The notes under the pieces are model-generated. The model searched no databases and was not told where the DNA came from. It saw nothing but the letters and a program-made list of their open reading frames with translations. 64,000 nucleotides of DNA from Calliphora vicina (Eukaryota > Arthropoda > Insecta > Diptera > Calliphoridae), in NCBI RefSeq assembly GCF_958450345.1, contig NC_088783.1, positions 98,079,302 to 98,143,301 on the forward strand. The letters are read 5' to 3'. How positions within the stretch are numbered: the stretch's first letter is position 1; every line of letters begins with the position of its first letter. The position numbers were made by a program, and so were the translations under genes. Positions 54,601-64,000 of the stretch are shown here, piece by piece.

Positions 54601-55212
54601 ATGAAACGAATCCATAAGGATATTGTAGGACTCTTGCCAGATTCAAGAGGTTATAAATATATTTTAACATGTATCGATAGAATAACGAGATGTCCAGAAG
54701 CTCATCCATTACAAAATATTACATCTGATGTAATTGTTAGAACTTTTATTCATAATTATATAACTCGTTTTGGCATTCCATTGAAAATTACAGCAGGTCG
54801 TGGGTCACAATTTACATCTAGTTTATTTTCGAATTTGGTAGATATACTTTGATGAAAAATATTCACATATCTTCCTATCATCCGCAATATAATGGAATCA
54901 TTGAAAGATTCTATCGTCAACTCAAAAAATCTCTTACATCATCAAGTCATACTTTACATTGGTCTGAAGAACTTCCTGTTATACTTTTAGATTTACCTAA
55001 TCAAATAAAAGAAAATCTTAAGTGTTGTTCTGCTGAATGAAGAATACCATCTCAATATTCAGAAAATACTACTGAGTTCTTATTTTCTCTATTCGTCGCA
55101 GTCGCAGTTACATTCCTCCTTCTTTAATGAGCTGTTCATACGTTTTTGTAAAAGTCAATTGAAAAATTCGATTGCAATATCATTTTGAAGGTCCATATAA
55201 AGTCATAAGTAA
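54601..55212 (+). pseudogene. integrase fragment of a second Ty3/gypsy element
   Basis: RIHKDIVGLLPDSRGYKYIL (first catalytic Asp), CIDRITRCPEAHPLQNITSD, then ITAGRGSQFTSSLF, where the second catalytic Asp of TDRGSQF has become Gly. A frameshift near 54850 leads to ISSYHPQYNGIIERFYRQLK (catalytic Glu). After further breaks, VFVKVN and HFEGPYKVIS mark the C-terminal GPY/F-type end. No LTR, RT or gag accompanies it. It is clearly different from the integrase at 12 kb, and is cut at its 3' end by a Helentron-like insertion. Confidence 0.88.
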
Positions 55213-56200
55213 CAAGTAAGAAAGTCTGGTCTGTCAAGCCTGATCATATAATACCCTACACCGAGTAAATGAGCAAACACATTTTTCATTATGGACCGAT
55301 CGGCATGAATTTAGGTCGTGTGATTTATGTTTATATTAAACATATTTATACCCTACACCACCATAGTGGGGAGGGTATAATGCGTTTATACAGATGTTTG
55401 TAACGCCCAAAAATATTAGTCTAACACCCACCTTAAAGTATACCGATCGGCTCAGAATCACTCTCTTAAATTAAACGATGTCCGTCCGTCCGTCCGTCTG
55501 GCTAGTTGGCTGTCCATGTAATCCTTGTGCGCAAAGTACAGGTCGCAATTTTGAAGATATTTCAATAAAATTTGGTAATTATAATTGTTTCGGCCCAAGG
55601 ACTAAGCCTATTGAAATCGGTCCATTATTTCACCTAGCCCCCATACAAATGTCCACCCGAAATTGGAATTCATCAATCATATATGTTTAATTTATATAGT
55701 TTTCTACACAAGTTTTGCTCCGAATAAGTTTTATATATACATACATAATTCATGTCACCAAATTTTAATATTATCGGTCTATAATTAGTCATAGCTCCCA
55801 TATGAACCCGCTTCCGAAAATCATTTTAACGTTTATAAATCTCCTACAAATTTTGGTATACACATAAAATTCCACATAAATTATTTTCATATAGACATAC
55901 ATAAATCACATCATGACCTAATTTCATGGTGATCGGTCCCATATAAGGCCCACTTCCGAAAATCACTCACGAATATAAATTAATCAAATTTTGAATTCCA
56001 ACATTTGGATTCCAACATTTTTAAAATATTTATGCTAGATAAAGTGATTTTCGGAAGTGGGCATTATAAGAGAGCTATGACTAATTATGGACCGATCATC
56101 ATAAACTTAGCTAACATGACTTTTTATATATATAACACTTATTTGGAGAGAAATTTGTGTAGATATGTACACAATATTCATACATTTATAAATGAAACAT
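55213..56200 (-). mobile_element. Helentron-like family 2 copy split by another copy
   Basis: The reversed 3' end (CAAGTAAGAAAGTCTGGTCT.., damaged hairpin, ATAATACCCTACACC) runs to about 55347 with an internal deletion. After the plus-strand copy it resumes near 55990 (CCAACATTTTTAAAATATTT, GATTTTCGGAAGTGGGC, GACTAATTATGGACCGATC) and fades by about 56200. The 5' end is missing. Confidence 0.72.
55348..55985 (+). mobile_element. Helentron-like family 2 copy nested in the previous one, 3'-truncated
   Basis: It starts ATACCCTACACCACCATAGT..GGGGAGGGTAT (5' hairpin), then GTCCGTCCGTCCGTCTGGC (GTCY microsatellite), CACCTAGCCCCCATACAAAT, two ATAATTAGTCATAGCTCCCA-type units, and stops at CACTTCCGAAAATCACTCAC GAATATAAATTA, before the 3' hairpin. 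Confidence 0.8.
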
Positions 56201-56204
56201 TTAT

Positions 56205-57900
56205 TATAATGCACATAGGTCTAATAATACACAATTTATGGCCTAAACTCAAATCTTGCGATGACATTTTTGGTACTGCAATGTTGAAGTAAACACTTGA
56301 AATATACTTATTTGGACTTCTGTTTTTTGAAAAACCTACTACACGTTGGACAGCGATGAAACAAAAATAAAATATTTTTCGTAAATTAAAAAAATATATA
56401 TATATTCCTATCATGTTTAGTTAAATAAAGAAAATAATAAAATATTTCTTATTTAGATTATAGTTGATGATATATATTTTATATGTCAAAAGTTAAATCC
56501 TAAAAAAAATTTGCTGATGTGCAGAATATATGAGATATATTTTATTCATTATTATTATTTTTTTTATTTTTATACAGACAAAATGTTTGCAAGTGTTGAA
56601 CAAATTATCAAACAGCGAACTTTGACCAATATGTTAGGAATTATTTGCAATCAATTTATTTTGCCATAACTTGCCCGTTTCTTTAAAAATAGCAATTTCT
56701 GAAGATTATTTTTGCTTCAAAAATTTATTTTTTTTTTAAAAATTTATTTATATGCATTAAAACTTCGACTTTAATTAAGAATAAAACAAAATGTTTAAAA
56801 GTGTTGAAAAAAATATAAAAACACGAAATTAGGCAAACATGTTGCGAAATTTTTGCAATCAAATTATTTTATCATAACTTGCCCGTTTTGTTATTACTCG
56901 TATCTGATTTAATTGTGTCCATACGAAATTTGCATTAGTATTGATATTCTAAATCTAAATTTGTTGACTACAAACCTATTTATACTTTGCTTACATATTT
57001 TAGTTGTCTTTATAGTCATAATATTTATAGCTTTGTTTTTGACATCCAAATATTGTATAATTCCATTGACAATAATGAAATAAACATTTAAAAAGCGTGA
57101 AAAATTATATTTTTTGTTTTGATCCATCTCACCAACAATAATTTAGAGACAAGGTATTATAAAATAACGTAAACTTTCATTTTAGTGGAGAACATCGAGT
57201 AGGGACCACCCTAATATATACACTTTGTTGTATCTTTAGCAAGGATTCCGTTCTTGTTTCAACGCAAGTGAATCCACTAAGTACAGCAATTAAATCCATT
57301 TTCAATGCCAAGCTAAATTCTCTCATCTTGTGTCTCAATATTTTTCAACGATTTAAGTATTTTAACTGCACTAGATATTTAGTATTTAGAGGTTTTTGAA
57401 ATGCTTATTTATAGTACTAGAGATAAAGAATGCTAAAATGCTACATATTTGAATGTGGATTTTTGGTAATAAAAAGACATAATACTTAGAAAAAAATCAA
57501 ATCACCGAAATTATTCCCACATACATTGATAAGTAAAATAACAATTAAAAATGTTATTGTATATGTAATAGACTTGTACCACTTGTGAGAACGTCAAAAT
57601 AATGGGCCCTATTCCAATTAGTAAAATTAGTTCATGTATGTTTAAACGTTTCGGAAAATCAGAAAATATTTAGAGATATTTGAAGATTTGAATATTTATG
57701 ATTTACATTTTGTTAGGTTTTTACTTTTTAAAAATGATGGTTTATTTACCTTAAATAAACCGTATTCTTTTAATTGCAAATAAAAGCAATCAGTAGTTTA
57801 AAATTTGTAACAACTCTTTATTTATTTAAATTTACGCAGCAATTTAAGTAGTCACTCTTTTTTAATACTTACACACACTTTAAATTTTAAAGTTTAAAAA
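56205..57900. other. intergenic stretch, no gene seen
   Basis: AT-rich DNA. Two related passages, ATTTGCAATCAA.TT..TTT.(A/C)CATAACTTGCCCGTTT at 56640 and 56855, suggest a local duplication. CCACCCTAATATATACAC at 57203 resembles the right end of the 54141 element. Confidence 0.45.
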
Positions 57901-57904
57901 CATA

Positions 57905-58439
57905 GGCCCATAATCATAGTCAAAAATAAAGTACATTTTAAGAGAATTAAACTCGACTTTACTTAAGAGTGGACTTTAGGTCTATCATAGACAAGTTAAA
58001 GTATACTTCTGACGTTGAAGTCGACTTTAAATATAAAACTAGCTGAAGCTGTTATTAACTCGTTTAACAACAACATCAGCTGTTCTTCGCCGAGTAAAAA
58101 AGTTCGTCACAAAGTAAAAAATGTTTAAGTTACAAGATATTGGTAGAGATTTTGCAATTATTGAACAGTTATCAATAAAATTAGTACCAAAATATCGTAA
58201 TTATGATATTAATCTTATCTTTTCCACTTTTCAACAACAAACAACTTTCTTTCTTTAGATGTCCCGGTTACTTTTATTGTTTACGTTTTTTTGATTTTTT
58301 TTTAATTTTGTATGTCTGCTGTTCAGCGTTTCCACTTGTCTGTTTTTTGTTGTATATTGTATGAAAACATTTTCTACATTTGCGGTGGCACCCAGTTAAA
58401 GTCGGTTCAATTTAAAACATACTTTAATTTTGACTATGG
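57905..58439. mobile_element. TIR element with CATAGTCAAAAATAAAGTA arms
   Basis: GGCCCATAATCATAGTCAAA..AATAAAGTACATTTTAA on the left and the inverted CATAGTCAAAATTAAAGTAT..GTTTTAAAT on the right pair imperfectly; TCGACTTTA-type words recur in both arms. A second left end starts at 58468. No target duplication could be assigned. Confidence 0.65.
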
Positions 58440-58467
58440 TTGCTTTAGTGTTTGACTATTAACATTG

Positions 58468-58530
58468 GCCCATAACATAGTCAGAAATAAAGAATACTTT
58501 AAAAGAACTCGACTTTACTTAACTCTTTGC
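58468..58530 (+). repeat. solo left end of the preceding family
   Basis: GGCCCATAACATAGTCAGAA..ATAAAGAATACTTTAAAAGA and ACTCGACTTTACTTAACTC match the first 60 bp of 57905-58439 in the same orientation. Confidence 0.65.
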
Positions 58531-58840
58531 GGTTTGGTGGTTAGTTTATTGTTCATCGAATACTTTGATATTTCGGTTGTTTGGTCAGAAAATTTTATCA
58601 AAAATATTCGGTTTCAAAAAAATTTATACGAAACAAAAATTTTTATCATAATTATTTTTAATGCCAACCGCCACGGTGGTTAGTAAACTAACCACTTCAC
58701 TCCACAAAAAAACCTTGGAATGGGGTGGTTTTTTCATGTTTTGATTAATTTTTTCTTACTTTTTATAATATTAAAGTAAAAATGGAATTGTTTTGATTTT
58801 AGACTTATACACAAAAAAGCGTATAGGTACATACATATTT

Positions 58841-60053
58841 ATACCCTACACCACCATAGTGGGGAGGTTATAATGCGTTAAAGTATACCGATTGACTTAG
58901 AATCACTTTCTGAGTCGATTAAACGATCTCCGTCCGTCCGTCTGGCTGGTCGGCTGGCTTTCTGGCTGTACATGTAAACCTTGTGCGCAGAGTACAGGTC
59001 GCAATTTTGAAGATATTTTGATCAAATTTGGTACATATTATTTTACGCAAGGACCAAGCCTATTGAAACTGGCTGAAATCGGTCCATTATTTCACATAGC
59101 CCACATACAAATGTCCTCTCGAAATTGGACTTTATCGGTCATAAATGTTTAATTTATATACAGTAGCCCAAGAAAGTCTACATACAGGAAAAATTATTAT
59201 GTTACTTTAATTTAAAGCAGTTTTTTTTAGTTTTTTTTTTATGAGATATATAATAATACATGTCTTATGTCGATTTTAGCAAACAAAATCAAATAACGCC
59301 CAAAAGTTCACCGTTATTAGATTTATTGATTCTGAGAAAATAACGAAAAATTTATTCTCGGTCACGCAAACTTTTTGTTGGGCGGGGCTATTAAGTTTCA
59401 TAATATTTTGAACATTCTCACTCAGAATCAAAAATTTTAATAACGGCGAAATTTGGACGTGATAGGAAATGTTGCTAAACCCGACATAAGTGATGTTGTT
59501 TTAATCTTTTTTAGTGTGAATTTATTTTTTTAACAAATATATTTCATTACTTTTAAATTACAAATACAGCTTTCAACGAAAGAAATTTAATTTGAATTCC
59601 TGTATGTAGACTTTATTGGGCTACTGTATGTATCTCCACAAATTTCGCTCCAAATAAGTTTTATATACACAAAATTCATGTCACCAAATTTTGTTACGAT
59701 CGGTCCATAATTAGTCATAGCTCCCATATATGTAGACCCGCTTCCGAAAATCACTTTAACGTGCATAAATCGCTTAAAAATGTTGGTATAATTATATATA
59801 TACAATATATATAATTTTGTATATACATATATATACAAAATTCAACACAAATAACTTTCATACAGACATAAATCACACGACCCAATTTCATGGTGATCGG
59901 TCCATAATTGGTCATAGCTCCCATATAAGGCCCACTTCCGAAAATCACTCAAAAATATAAATTATTGAAATTTTAAAAGAAAAATGTTTTTGTTCTTTTA
60001 CTTAGTGTAGGGTATTATATGGTCGGGCTTGACCGACCATACTTTCTTACTTG
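58841..60053 (+). mobile_element. Helentron-like family 2, complete copy interrupted by a MITE
   Basis: It starts ATACCCTACACCACCATAGT..GGGGAGG (5' hairpin), carries GTCCGTCCGTCTGGCTGGTC, the interior units, then GTGTAGGGTATTATATGGTC, the hairpin ATGGTCGG..CCGACCAT and the terminal TTCTTACTTG before TTT. The 466-bp MITE at 59161-59626 is inserted inside. Without it the copy is about 745 bp, close to the 702-bp copy at 49261. Confidence 0.87.
59161..59626. mobile_element. long-hairpin MITE, 466 bp, TA target duplication
   Basis: CAGTAGCCCAAGAAAGTCTA..CATACAGGAA and the inverted TTCCTGTATGTAGACTTTAT TGGGCTACTG are the ends, each next to TA (59159-59160, 59627-59628). The inner parts also pair across most of the element: CTTATGTCGATTTTAGCA with TGCTAAACCCGACATAAG, and CCGTTATTAGATTT..GATTCTGAG with CTCAGAATC..AATAACGG. 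Insertion in the Helentron-like copy dates it as the younger event. Tc1/mariner type by its ends and TA. Confidence 0.92.
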
Positions 60054-60057
60054 TTTA

Positions 60058-60768
60058 AGTTAAAATACGTGTATGAATACAATTCTAAGGAATTTTGCTT
60101 TTAATGCCCTGAAATGCTGTTTAACATTTTTATGAATACGTCCGTAGTTGTTCATTTTTCATTTTCTTTAATTTGTTTTTACAATTTACTTTTTTACCAA
60201 ATTATTTTATTTCAAAACAAAACAGCTTTTTGTAAGAAGATATAAACTTGTTTATTGTTGGTGTTTTGTTTAAGCTTTGGTATTTTTACAAATAAAGCTT
60301 GGGTGTCTGTAATTCTCATTCACTCTAGTGTTTTATTTGAATAATATCTTTAGTTTTTCTAAAGCCTTTTGAGAAAAGGTTTCCTGATGATCTGGCCTAA
60401 GCAACCAGTGAAATGCGCATAGGAACTAGCTTATCCCCCAACAATAAATATCAGTGAATTTATCAATAATTGGGAAATTTAACACAATTCTTACTATGAT
60501 GTTAATTTTGTATTCCCGTATAACTCTTGAAAACAGCTTTTTGTTTATGTTGCATGTTCTAATCTGAAATGCAAAATGGCGTAACAATCAAATTCCAAAT
60601 TGAGTTTTTGTTGGATATTGGTACAGCACATTAAGGCCAACATCTTCACAAAATTTTTAATTTTCTAGTTTTAAAAATAACGACTTTCTTAATGAAAGAA
60701 AATCATATTTGTAACCACAACACTTTTCATTTTATTAAGTTTTTGTCTCTTCTGTAAAATTTTAATAA
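60058..60768. other. intergenic or intronic stretch, nothing recognised
   Basis: AT-rich DNA between the Helentron-like copy and the next MITE. No coding region or element ends were seen. Confidence 0.45.
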
Positions 60769-60770
60769 AA

Positions 60771-61018
60771 GGGGGGTCAGACGGCATGTATTGCTTGTGT
60801 TTTGTGCCATGTATTGGTACATTTTTTAAATAAATATATTGTTAAAAACAATAAACATATAAACTTATAGAGGTTATGTCACATGCAATTACATATGTAC
60901 GTTTGAACGTGGAAATTATGAATCGTATGTATAACGTGAATTTTGACATATACATAGAATTCCATATGTATCGAATACATGTCCCAATATACAAGCAATA
61001 AATGCCGTCTGACCCCCC
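60771..61018. mobile_element. TIR element, GGGGGGTCAGACGGCAT ends, 248 bp
   Basis: GGGGGGTCAGACGGCATGTA..TTGCTTGT and the inverted ACAAGCAATAAATGCCGTCT..GACCCCCC are near-perfect TIRs of about 28 bp. ACATGTA/TACATGT words fill both arms. A target duplication could not be assigned. Confidence 0.82.
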
Positions 61019-61133
61019 TATAAGTGATGATATGCCCATTTGCATTTCAGGTGACGATATGTATTTCCACATGTATTTAGACAATGTCTCATATGTATCA
61101 GACGATGTGTAAAACTTTTACAGATGGAAAATT

Positions 61134-61255
61134 ACCTTAATGTAGAAAGGCCCTAACTCGTGTTGTTTTGTAAGCTCAGATTTTCGTATATATATATTAT
61201 AATTAGCCAAAAATCTCGAAAAACACGAGTTAGGGCCTTTCTATGTATATTAAGG
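61134..61255. mobile_element. small foldback MITE, GGCCCTAACTCGTGTT arms
   Basis: TTACCTTAA..GAAAGGCCCTAACTCGTGTT and the inverted AACACGAGTTAGGGCCTTTC..TTAAGGTAA fold on themselves around a short A/T loop. TA lies directly outside the GAAAGG..CCTTTC core (61143-61144, 61242-61243), but pairing continues beyond it, so the true ends are uncertain. Confidence 0.75.
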
Positions 61256-61259
61256 TAAC

Positions 61260-61718
61260 GATATGTAAAATGCATGTCGTCTGATAGCACCTCTACTTGT
61301 TTTTCTTATGTTTTTCACATGTAATTGCTTTTTTTTTAAAATAAATTTAAGTAGACTTTCTTCACATTGACTAAAAATTTAAGATAAAACCGGTTAACCG
61401 TTTTATAGAATGAAAATAAGTTGTTTAGTTAAGCATACAATTTGTAAATAAAATATGAGCGCACTTCTCTCTTGAAAACCAGGCGACCAATAAAAAAATT
61501 GTTTTACATTGAACGGGCGTAACTTGTTAGATATTATAAAAAAAAAATATATGTAGCTGGACAAAATTTGATATTCAGAATACAGATGATACTAATTTAT
61601 CCAGCTATATTTGTGATTGGAACTGCATATCCATACTTATGTCGAGGGATGTGTTAATTTAAAGTTATTAGCTGTGTAAGCAAATTGCCTAATAAAATAA
61701 CGTTTGTTTTGATTTTTC
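61260..61718. other. intron-like stretch upstream of the 61.7-kb exon
   Basis: AT-rich DNA that ends in a T-rich tract and CAG acceptor. No gene of its own is seen. Confidence 0.45.
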
Positions 61719-61720
61719 AG

Positions 61721-61935
61721 ATTGAAACCAACGAAAGCTCCATTACGTTTCCTCAAGAAATGAATAAAGCAGAATGCAACAATAGCGACACCGATGTGAT
61801 CAGTCCTACTGGAACGAGTAGTTCCGGCCAAGATCAAATCCACCCAGTTTCTAAACGAAGGACACAACGAAAGGATGAAGATCAGATCAGTAATGCTCAC
61901 TCATCACACTCTGATAGTAAAAGCCCAAGTCAGAG
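61721..61935 (+). CDS. internal coding exon of an unrecognised gene
   Basis: The 215-bp exon is bounded by a T-rich acceptor ending TTTTTCAG (61713-61720) and the donor GAG|GTACAT (61936). Its plus-strand frame, in phase 0 at the acceptor, is open throughout and leaves two bases at the donor. The 71 codons are hydrophilic and low in hydrophobics: NNSDTDVISPTGTSSSGQDQ, a basic patch VSKRRTQRKDEDQ, and Ser-rich SNAHSSHSDSKSPSQR. This looks like a disordered, possibly phosphorylated segment (RRTQRK and SP sites) of a larger protein. The exon's base composition is far richer in G+C than the surrounding DNA. No domain or family was recognised; upstream it may join 48799-48942. Confidence 0.75.
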
Positions 61936-61937
61936 GT

Positions 61938-62770
61938 ACATTTTTTGTTGATTTTCAAAAAGTATTCATCATCATTACTTCTCTTACATTATACGAAAAT
62001 TGTAACCGAAAACCTAATGTACTACCTATTTCATCAGTGTAAAATGTGTAAAATTATAGTTAATATGAATGAAATTAATGAAAAACACAAATTCAAAATG
62101 ATTTCATATACAATATTTACAATATTTAAGTTTATGTACTTATCGGTATACAATGTATGATATTTACTTATTTACCTATATATGTATGTATATATGTATA
62201 TACTATATGTATGTACATAATTACTACATTAATGTTTCTATTGTCGTATAGAATAGGGATGAATAAATGGATGGAAAAATTGATTTTCTAACTCTAATTC
62301 CTATAATGTATATTAGCGTGTCATGTTCCTTATATGAAAAATCCTATTTGATCACAAATTTTCGACTACTTAGTCTAAACTTATTGTAAATTTTTAAAAC
62401 CAAATTCAATTTTATCTCTTAACCATTCCGTTAATGAATTCATTACGATTTAATGCAAACATATTGAATTTATTCCTTATTAAATCATTCAAGTTTGCTT
62501 TAATTAAAATCCATTACAAAATAGCTTAATAAAATTAAAATAGTTTTCAATTTTCATTGAAAATCATTAAAGGTTAAAAAAAACAAAACTGAATAAAGAA
62601 AAATATTTTAATTAGATTCCAATTAACAAAAATGTAACCATTCTAAAGTTGAATGAATTTAATTAGGAATTATTTCGACAATGGATGAATTCTATTCTAA
62701 AGAATTTTTGTCGGGAAATGCAATAAATTGATGACATTTAATTTTCTGAATTAAGATTTTAGTGAATTAA
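61938..62770. other. intron-like AT-rich stretch
   Basis: It follows the donor of the exon at 61721-61935. It includes ATATGTATGTATATATGTAT repeats (62175-62215). No further exon could be recognised. Confidence 0.45.
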
Positions 62771-62774
62771 CGCT

Positions 62775-63418
62775 GCGTTTACACATGCAAGTAAATTGAT
62801 GAAAGTTGAAAATATGTATAATTATCGAAAATGTCGAAAATACATCGAAATGTCTACAAGTTGCTTGAGCGATTACACATGGAAGTAAAAGTTCATTTTG
62901 TAAATGTTAGCGAAGGAGAATTATGTCTCCAAAAAGACACAAATATAAGAAAATTTCATCTAATTTGATAAATAAACCTTTTATATATCAGCATTTGTTA
63001 TTTTTAGGTCCATTTGCGGCTTGAAATCAAATTTTATTATTTTTATTAATAACAATAAAGTGTTACCATGATATTCAAATACAAACATTTCTGGGGAAAA
63101 TGTTAGTGTTAACAATTTTTATAGATATTAGAAATATTTTATTTATAAAAACTAATGAAAATTTGTACTATTTTATTTTACAAAAATACATAAAATAAGT
63201 TAAAAATATAATTATTATTTTACCACCCCCTATTAAATTTTTCTAAAACTATTTATTGGCAAACTCTGTTTGTCTTCATTTGTATGAAAGTGTCGAAAAT
63301 TACTGTCCACCCAAAATTCGATAGACAGTAAGCTGCAGGTGGCTGCATGTATGATTGTGTTAGTGCAAAAGTGTGAATGTATTGAGTTTTTTGAACTGTT
63401 ACTTGCATGTGTAAATGC
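62775..63418. mobile_element. TIR element, GCGTTTACACATGCAAGTAA ends
   Basis: GCGTTTACACATGCAAGTAA (62775-62794) and TTACTTGCATGTGTAAATGC (63399-63418) are inverted with one mismatch. An imperfect repeat of the end (GATTACACATGGAAGTAA) lies just inside at about 62871. No coding sequence or clear target duplication. Confidence 0.75.
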
Positions 63419-63421
63419 TAG

Positions 63422-64000
63422 CTAAGCTAAATTTGAATTAATGAAGTTCCGGCAGACGTACTGCATCAAATCTTGTTAATCGGATTCAATCTAAATCTTG
63501 TTAAATGTTCTTCGTTATTTGATGATTACAGGGTGCAATATATTGGATTCTTCTATTGGAATATAAATTAATTGAATTTTAAGACCATTTTTTTGAAACT
63601 AAGATTTAAAATTTATTACAAAATAGAAGCATAGTTACATATATGGGGATTTCATGTCAACTTTTCAAAATTTTTGAAAATTCTTTCCATAAATGTGGTA
63701 AAAAGCGTTTTCGAATTTCGGCCACCCGGCGATCCTAGTATTAATTAAGCTCTCAAATGGTGAATTTAAAAAATTGTTTTAAAAAATAAACAAGGGACTT
63801 TTCAAGATGACAATATATTTCATCAAAAACAATGTTAAGTTATAAGGATGATACGGGTTCCAAGAAGAAATCTGCGTCCATAGAGGCCAATAAGGCCCAT
63901 TATGATTCCTTTTTTCTTCTCCTCGTTCACTTCCTGTTTCATTCTGAAAACCATCCTCCTAATATTCTCATATACAGTCTATGCAGAAGACTTTATGTAT
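63422..64000. other. right-edge stretch, no gene called
   Basis: AT-rich DNA. GGGGATTTCATGTCAACTTT at about 63645 belongs to the dispersed family also seen at 43741 and (inverted) 1377. The last ~150 bases are GC-richer, but no supported reading frame with splice signals was found before the window ends. Confidence 0.45.

Noticed and set aside
58465..58683. 72-codon plus-strand open frame
   Set aside because: It starts in a solo end of a TIR family and has no domain; composition follows the AT-rich surroundings.
60842..61084. 80-codon minus-strand open frame
   Set aside because: It lies mostly within the GGGGGGTCAGACGG TIR element and its ATGT-rich arms; no coding signature.

Overview
The window looks like a piece of a higher-fly (schizophoran Diptera, probably calyptrate) chromosome. 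It is very AT-rich and gene-poor. It is packed with Tc1/mariner, hAT, Helitron/Helentron, Ty3/gypsy and non-LTR remnants, including GTCY-microsatellite elements of the mini-me/DINE-1 kind that are typical of flies. Its one complete gene is most like a fly Cys-loop chloride channel. The fly assignment rests on protein resemblance and repeat style; no database search was run.

Host genes. A complete, uninterrupted 559-codon gene on the minus strand (35955-37634) encodes a Cys-loop anion channel of the Drosophila Hodor/CG7589/CG6927 group. A well-bounded internal coding exon of an unrecognised gene lies on the plus strand at 61721-61935. A weaker first-exon candidate at 48799-48942 ends in the same codon phase in which that exon begins, so the two could belong to one gene with a roughly 12.8 kb intron full of transposons.

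Layout. 1-3.4 kb: decayed repeats and a broken Tc1-like element with intact ends. 3.7-7.0 kb: a nested stack of terminal-inverted-repeat (TIR) elements. 7.8-13.3 kb: a degenerate Ty3/gypsy element with both LTRs and a 4-bp target duplication. 13.6-18.5 kb: a Tc1 transposase fragment and a minus-strand non-LTR retrotransposon interrupted by a Jockey fragment, another repeat and an inverted repeat. 19-22.6 kb: a hAT deletion derivative and a Helentron-like element expanded into alternating ~150-bp units. 22.6-26.5 kb: AT-rich, microsatellite-bearing DNA. 26.5-35.7 kb: a series of hAT, Tc1 and other TIR elements, a candidate tRNA-derived SINE, and a hAT element holding two Helentron-like copies. 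36-38 kb: the channel gene. 38.2-45.9 kb: RTE-like and GGTACTTTTT repeats, MITEs, and a Helitron helicase relic. 49-60 kb: hAT, mariner and Ty3/gypsy relics among Helentron-like copies. 60.7-63.4 kb: small MITEs around the internal exon.

None of the transposon genes is intact, so the mobile DNA here appears to be dead or non-autonomous. The most informative observation is structural. Two element families with different interiors share one terminal architecture: a 5' hairpin containing ATACCCT, the reverse complement of the 5' end near the 3' end, then a 3' hairpin and a final CTTACTTG.
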